Assembly (NCBI GenBank): GCA_039707465.1
Contig: CM077644.1
Location: 81,204,875 to 81,268,874 of the forward strand
From: Rhabdophis nuchalis
Lineage: Eukaryota > Chordata > Lepidosauria > Squamata > Natricidae
Direction of reading: 5' to 3'
Length of the DNA: 64,000 nucleotides
Part shown: piece by piece, positions 59,968 to 64,000 of the stretch
How the letters are laid out: every line of letters begins with the position of its first letter
How positions within the stretch are numbered: position 1 is the first letter of the stretch
Notes under the pieces: model-generated
Databases searched by the model: none
What the model was told of the DNA's origin: nothing
The model's input: the letters and a program-made list of their open reading frames with translations, nothing else
Made by a program: the position numbers and the translations under genes

Positions 59968-59985
59968 GTTTACACGGTAAAAGAG

Positions 59986-60115
59986 CAGTGTATCTCAACC
60001 TTGGCAATTTTAAGCTGTGTGGACTTCAACTCCCAGAATTCCTCAGCAATACTGGCTGAGGAATTCTGGGAGTTGAAGTCCACACAGTTTAAAGTTGCCA
60101 TGATTGAGAAACACT
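59986..60115. mobile_element. hairpin MITE (CAGTGTATCTCAACC end)
   Basis: A palindrome of about 130 bp with core arms GTGGACTTCAACTCCCAGAA and GAATTCTGGGAGTTGAAGTC and ends CAGTGTATCTCAACCTTGGC and GATTGAGAAACACT. The right terminal G is changed. No clear duplication can be read. Confidence 0.8.
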
Positions 60116-62051
60116 CATACAGAAGATAATTGTTTGGAAATTTAAAAGAAACAAGTACAACCCTAGCAATTTTAAAAATAGCAGTGGATTCTTAAGGCAG
60201 CAAAAATGAGGATTTATTTTAAACAAGCCCATTAAAGAGGGACATATTCTTTCTCAACTTTAGTGAAGGGCAGGGCTGTTTTTAAATCTAAGAACGGTTC
60301 ACATGCAAACAATAATTACCATGCCATTTACCATTCAATATTTTGTTTCTGATTAGCATATCTTGTGATTCAGAATCTGAAGTTAGGGAACTCTAGCACT
60401 TTCAGAAGCAAAATACCTGAGCCTTTCTTTTCTACTTTTATATCAGGAAGGAGAGATCTATGCTAATGATGTAACATTGCAGTGGCTTCCTTGGCTTTCA
60501 TTTATTTCATATGCAGGTACATGCTCATTTTTCCCCCAAAGCGCAATAAGAAGTGGCAAGTGGCCTTTATTGGCAACGGGGCAAGCAAAAAGTGTAGCTT
60601 TGGCCTCAGTCTCAAGTTAATGGTATATGGCCGGCAGCAGAGGGTGAGATTGTAACTAGAAAATACTATAATGTGGTAGGTCACTTTGGTATCCCATTAA
60701 CTGGACTGCTTTAGAAGAACGGAAATGTGATGATAGACCAGACATGTGGTGGCCAAATGCAAAGGTTCTATATCTGGAGCACACCAGGCTGAAGGAAATA
60801 CTTTTGAGTTCAATTTTAAGTTGAGGGTTTAGAAAAAGTGTTAATGGGGCCAGAAGGACATATTAAAGTGCCCTATTGATCAGCAGACCAAACTGCCAGT
60901 GTCAGGGAAATTGCACATAAGTGGCTGAGAATGACAAGGAAATAGCTCAGGACAACGTTAGCATTTGGGGAAATGTATCTTTCTGTCCCTCACTCTTTTC
61001 CACCAGATAGGAATGATTTAAGCAAGATCTGAATATGAAACTGAGGAGGAGGAAGAGGAAATCCAGGGTCTAACAGCTAGTATTGTTGTATCTATAGACA
61101 AAAAGCTGCTTTCCTCTGGATGATTGATTGGCAGTAATGTAGTGCTTTTGGAAATGCTTAAACTGTATGTCAAGCTTTATTTTCAAATACGCTCAAGTAG
61201 TCCCAAACTAGGTAGATCATCAATGATCTTCTGCATCAAAGGAAGCCAAATCCAGATCAGTACCCAAAATCTTCTCAGCACCTGAGAAATCTAGTATGCA
61301 ACCTATTGCTAAGTCAGATAACTGAACTAGCAGTGCAGAAAAAGACCCTCAACTTTTAAGTAAACATTAAATCTATAGCTCAAATAACAGTACTGAAAGC
61401 ATTACTACAATGGAATACAGTAATAAACCTTGTCCCATAAGGTACTATAAAGTCATCAGGAAACATGGTTCCAAGGTGCTAAATGAATTAGTAAATATCT
61501 TATTTAAATAAGTCTAACCTACAATCATTTCTTTCTCAAAGAATTAAATATTTATCCCCAGAGAATTGCTAGGATTAATTAATTCATATATGGTTGTGCA
61601 TGGATTACTGAAGAAATGTTCTTGACTGGGTTTATATATAAATGTACACTATACCCCACAGTTGACAGAACATAGTGGAGAGCTTCAGATAATATGCCAA
61701 ATGAAAGCCACATCATATTATGGGTCAGCGTGAAGCAGGCCTTAATACATTTAATTAATCCATGACACACTGAGGCCAGAGCACAAACAGTAGACATGAT
61801 TTGACAAATCTACAATAATTTAAAAATTCCCTTCTTCCCCCCCATGAGTTATTTGCATCTTCCTCAATCTAGGGTCCTCTACCAGAAGCTTGGGACTTTG
61901 AGAATTTTGCACAGTACCTTAGCTGTTCTTAGCACTGTACTCTTCTGGCAGAGATTTCTGGTGTTGTTCATGGAATCTGATGAAGCCACTCACCCAACTT
62001 AAGAGCCACAGCTCCAAGTGCTTTTATCACTACTCTGAGACCACTTTGGTC

Positions 62052-62057
62052 TTTATT
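62052..62057 (-). promoter_or_regulatory. ERICH3: candidate ERICH3 polyadenylation signal
   Basis: AATAAA on the minus strand about 270 bases past the ERICH3 stop codon. It is called from the hexamer alone. Another AATAAA lies much further on, at 60501-60506. Confidence 0.3.
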
Positions 62058-62323
62058 TTCCACATCCTCTCTGTTTTCTCCTTCAGGCCCTGATACTTCT
62101 CCAATTTCTCACACTCTCCCTGATGTTGCTGTCACTTAATATCACTACATCTATTACATCTACATCTATCACCACTGCTGTTTTCTGGTCTGATATGCAG
62201 TATATTAGAACCCTCAAACTCCCAGACCTCTAGTAGAGGACCTGAAATTGAAGAAGACATAAAAGTGAGAAGGAAATTTATATATCAGCTCATGCTCACC
62301 TTCAATCTAGGTGTCTTGTCTTC

Positions 62324-64000
62324 TCAGTCAGATCCAGTAGGATCTTGGTGACACTCTCTTTCATACTCCCGGGAGCTCCAAAGAATGGCATTTGTCATTG
62401 TGATTGTTTCATCTGTAGTCTCCTCCATTTCCATTTCACAGTTTATATTTCCATCTTTTTCATCTGAAGGGGTTTCTTCTGAAGGCTCCCCTGTTCCTTC
62501 TTCCGAAGGCTCTCCTGTTCCTTCTTCCGAAGGCTCTCCTGTTCCTTCTTCGAAAGGCTCCCCTGTTTCTTCTTCGAAAGGCTCCCCTGTTTCTTCTTCT
62601 GAAGGCTCTCCTGTTCCTTCTTCCGAATGCTCAACTGTTCCTTCTTCCGAATGCTCTCCTATTCCTTCTTCCGAATGCTCTCCTATTCCTTCTTCCGAAT
62701 GATCTCCTGTTCCTTCTTCCGAATGCTCTCCTGTTCCTTCTTCCGAATGCTCTCCTGTTCCTTCTTCCGAATGCTCTCCTGTTCCTTCTTCCGAATGCTC
62801 TCCTGTTCCTTCTTCCGAATGCTCTCCTGTTCCTTCTTCCGAATGCTCTCCTGTTCCTTCTCCTTCACTGTTACTGCTCTCAATGGTCTCCCTTTCTTCT
62901 TCTACTACAACAGCAAAAAAATCTTCACTCGTGGTGCACTCCCGAGTTGATTCTTCTTCTGTTGATCTCTCCATCAGAGGTTCTTCTTTATCTTTATCTT
63001 TTTCATTGATCTGTGATACTTCTGTTATTAGCTGCTGTATCCCTATTAAGAGAGCTTCTTCTACATCTGCAAGTGTTATCATTTCTTCTCTCATCTCATC
63101 TCCTGTGTCTGATTCATCCTGTTCCTTCTCTTCTTCAGGAGCTATGACTTCCTCCTCTACCTCCATGTAAAGAAATGTTTCCCTTGTTTCAGCCTTGTCA
63201 GATACTCCAGTTTGGAGACCAGGTTCTTTTCTCATTTCCTGCTTTTTCATATCTCCTCCAACAAATGCTTCTTTTTGTGGGGCTGATTCAGAAGTATGTT
63301 TTATTTCTGCTATAATTTCTTCTCTCCTGGTGACTAGCCCTTGCTCTCCAAAGGTGGTTTCATTTAGAGATCCTATGACGACAGAAAGCACTTCTCCCTT
63401 TGCTTCTGACTCTTCTGTTTCTGCTTCCTCGTATTTTGGTACAACTTTAACTCCTGCCTCCTCTTCAAATGCTACCTCAGTCTCTGGCTTTACAGTTTTT
63501 GCCTTCTGTTCCAAGGCTACTGTGACTTCTGCCTCCTTTTTAAGTGTCCCCTCACCTTCTGCCTCTTCTGCTTCTAAGTCTTTTCCAGCTTTCATTTCAG
63601 ACTCTGCTTCTATAGTTTCTCCTTTCTTCTTAAGTGTCATATCCGCTTCTGCTTCTTCAGCACCTAACTCCCCTTTAGGCACCACCTTACCTTTGGCCAA
63701 TCCAGTTTCTGCCTTCCTTTTAAGTGTCCCCTCATCTTCTGCCTCTTTGACTTCTAATTCCTCTTTAGGTATCACATCAGCCTCTTCCTCTATAATTATT
63801 GCCTTCTGTTTAAGTGCTTTCTCTATTGCCTTTTCTTTAAATGTCAACTCAGCTTCTGCTTCTTCAACTTCTATTTCCCCTTTAGATATCACTTCAGCCT
63901 CTCCAGTTTCTGGCTTCCATTTCAGGTCAACCTTGCCTTCTGTCCCCTTTTTAAGTGTCCCCTCAGGTTCGGCCACTTCGGCTTCTAATTCCCTTTCAGC
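62324..64000 (-). CDS. ERICH3: ERICH3 C-terminal coding exon (partial, open at window edge)
   Basis: A continuous minus-strand frame runs from the window edge to a TGA at 62326-62324, 558 residues without a break. Composition is extreme: Glu- and Lys-rich, with repeated motifs such as KEELEVKEAEDEGTLKRKAE and KGELGAEEAEADMTLKKKGE, a degenerate unit of roughly 35-40 residues. A more ordinary acidic linker (EEMITLADVEEALLIGIQQL) follows, then sixteen copies of an octapeptide GTGEHSEE and variants, and a short end (TMTNAILWSSREYERECHQD). I assign glutamate-rich protein 3 from composition, the long terminal exon, minus orientation and position next to TNNI3K/LRRC53; I did not align it. The family has been linked to cilia and to neuronal vesicles, with no known enzymatic activity. 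The upstream exons lie beyond base 64000. A GAAG|GTGAGC donor sits about 20 bases after the stop, so the 3' UTR may be spliced. Confidence 0.82.
   Translation of the reverse strand, partial: AERELEAEVAEPEGTLKKGTEGKVDLKWKPETGEAEVISKGEIEVEEAEAELTFKEKAIEKALKQKAIIIEEEADVIPKEELEVKEAEDEGTLKRKAETGLAKGKVVPKGELGAEEAEADMTLKKKGETIEAESEMKAGKDLEAEEAEGEGTLKKEAEVTVALEQKAKTVKPETEVAFEEEAGVKVVPKYEEAETEESEAKGEVLSVVIGSLNETTFGEQGLVTRREEIIAEIKHTSESAPQKEAFVGGDMKKQEMRKEPGLQTGVSDKAETRETFLYMEVEEEVIAPEEEKEQDESDTGDEMREEMITLADVEEALLIGIQQLITEVSQINEKDKDKEEPLMERSTEEESTRECTTSEDFFAVVVEEERETIESSNSEGEGTGEHSEEGTGEHSEEGTGEHSEEGTGEHSEEGTGEHSEEGTGEHSEEGTGDHSEEGIGEHSEEGIGEHSEEGTVEHSEEGTGEPSEEETGEPFEEETGEPFEEGTGEPSEEGTGEPSEEGTGEPSEETPSDEKDGNINCEMEMEETTDETITMTNAILWSSREYERECHQDPTGSD
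62474..62857 (-). repeat. ERICH3: 24-bp coding tandem repeat in ERICH3 (16 units)
   Basis: Sixteen in-frame 24-base units encode G(T/I)(G/V)E(H/P)(S/F)EE. The upstream part has ten His-type units (six GTGEHSEE, then GTGDHSEE, two GIGEHSEE, GTVEHSEE). The downstream part has Pro-type units (GTGEPSEE, two ETGEPFEE, three GTGEPSEE). Near-identity of neighbours indicates recent expansion by slippage or unequal exchange. It is a coding minisatellite, not a CRISPR array: there are no spacers. Confidence 0.96.

Larger units (their letters stand above)
45335..62323. other. intergenic region between convergent TNNI3K and ERICH3
   Basis: About 17 kb between the stop codons of two genes pointing at each other, including both 3' UTRs. 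It holds the MITEs, SINE, LINEs and simple repeats listed separately. In 46985-47917, 48279-49856, 51188-51840, 55400-56650, 56740-57700 and 60130-62050 I see nothing I can name. Confidence 0.8.

Noticed and set aside
62474..62857. Regular 24-bp repeats considered as a CRISPR array
   Set aside because: There are no spacers, the repeats are directly adjacent and in frame, and the host is a vertebrate.
62627..62950. Antisense frames with regular Cys/Phe/Arg or Lys-rich repeats over ERICH3
   Set aside because: They are shadows of the 24-bp coding repeat, since any frame stays open when the unit length is a multiple of three.

Overview
The window is vertebrate nuclear DNA, most probably from a squamate reptile and likely a snake. 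Three things suggest this: spliced exons with vertebrate-style GT-AG introns, very low coding density, and a mix of L2/CR1-group LINEs, tRNA-derived SINEs and many short hAT-type MITEs typical of squamate genomes. The species call is inference; no sequence search was possible.

Three genes are supported, and their order matches the TNNI3K - LRRC53 - ERICH3 block that I know from human 1p31. (1) LRRC53, minus strand: three coding exons (13272-13362, 3323-4126, 888-1418) whose reading frames join exactly. They encode 475 residues: N-cap, six leucine-rich repeats, C-cap, a transmembrane segment and the start of the cytoplasmic tail. The remainder lies beyond base 1. (2) TNNI3K, plus strand: the last four coding exons (15675-15734, 24917-25086, 42865-42944, 45258-45334), 128 residues ending in a stop, covering the end of the kinase domain and the Ser-rich C-terminal tail. 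LRRC53 is therefore nested antisense in a TNNI3K intron. (3) ERICH3, minus strand: a 558-residue glutamate-rich C-terminal exon (62324-64000, open at the window edge) with a 16-unit array of an 8-residue repeat. TNNI3K and ERICH3 converge tail to tail across about 17 kb.

The rest is intronic or intergenic DNA shaped by transposons. There are L2-type LINE copies at 4248-6284 (internally deleted) and 53452-55142 (reverse transcriptase largely open, YADD present), several 5'-truncated LINE ends, CR1 ends, SINEs with 13-bp target duplications, Penelope-like fragments, and more than twenty hAT-type MITEs. Many MITEs have readable 8-bp target-site duplications. Those duplications fall into two classes, one resembling nTnnnnAn (Ac-like) and one nnnTAnnn (Buster-like), matching two sets of terminal sequences.

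The most interesting items are: a 657-bp hAT-type element that appears to carry a captured promoter plus first-exon fragment (19461-20117); two hairpin MITEs inserted one behind the other at one 8-bp target (28086-28379), with a similar pair at 14103-14530; hairpin MITEs that share a core but differ at the ends; and the recently expanded ERICH3 repeat. I found no evidence of a new enzymatic or defence system.
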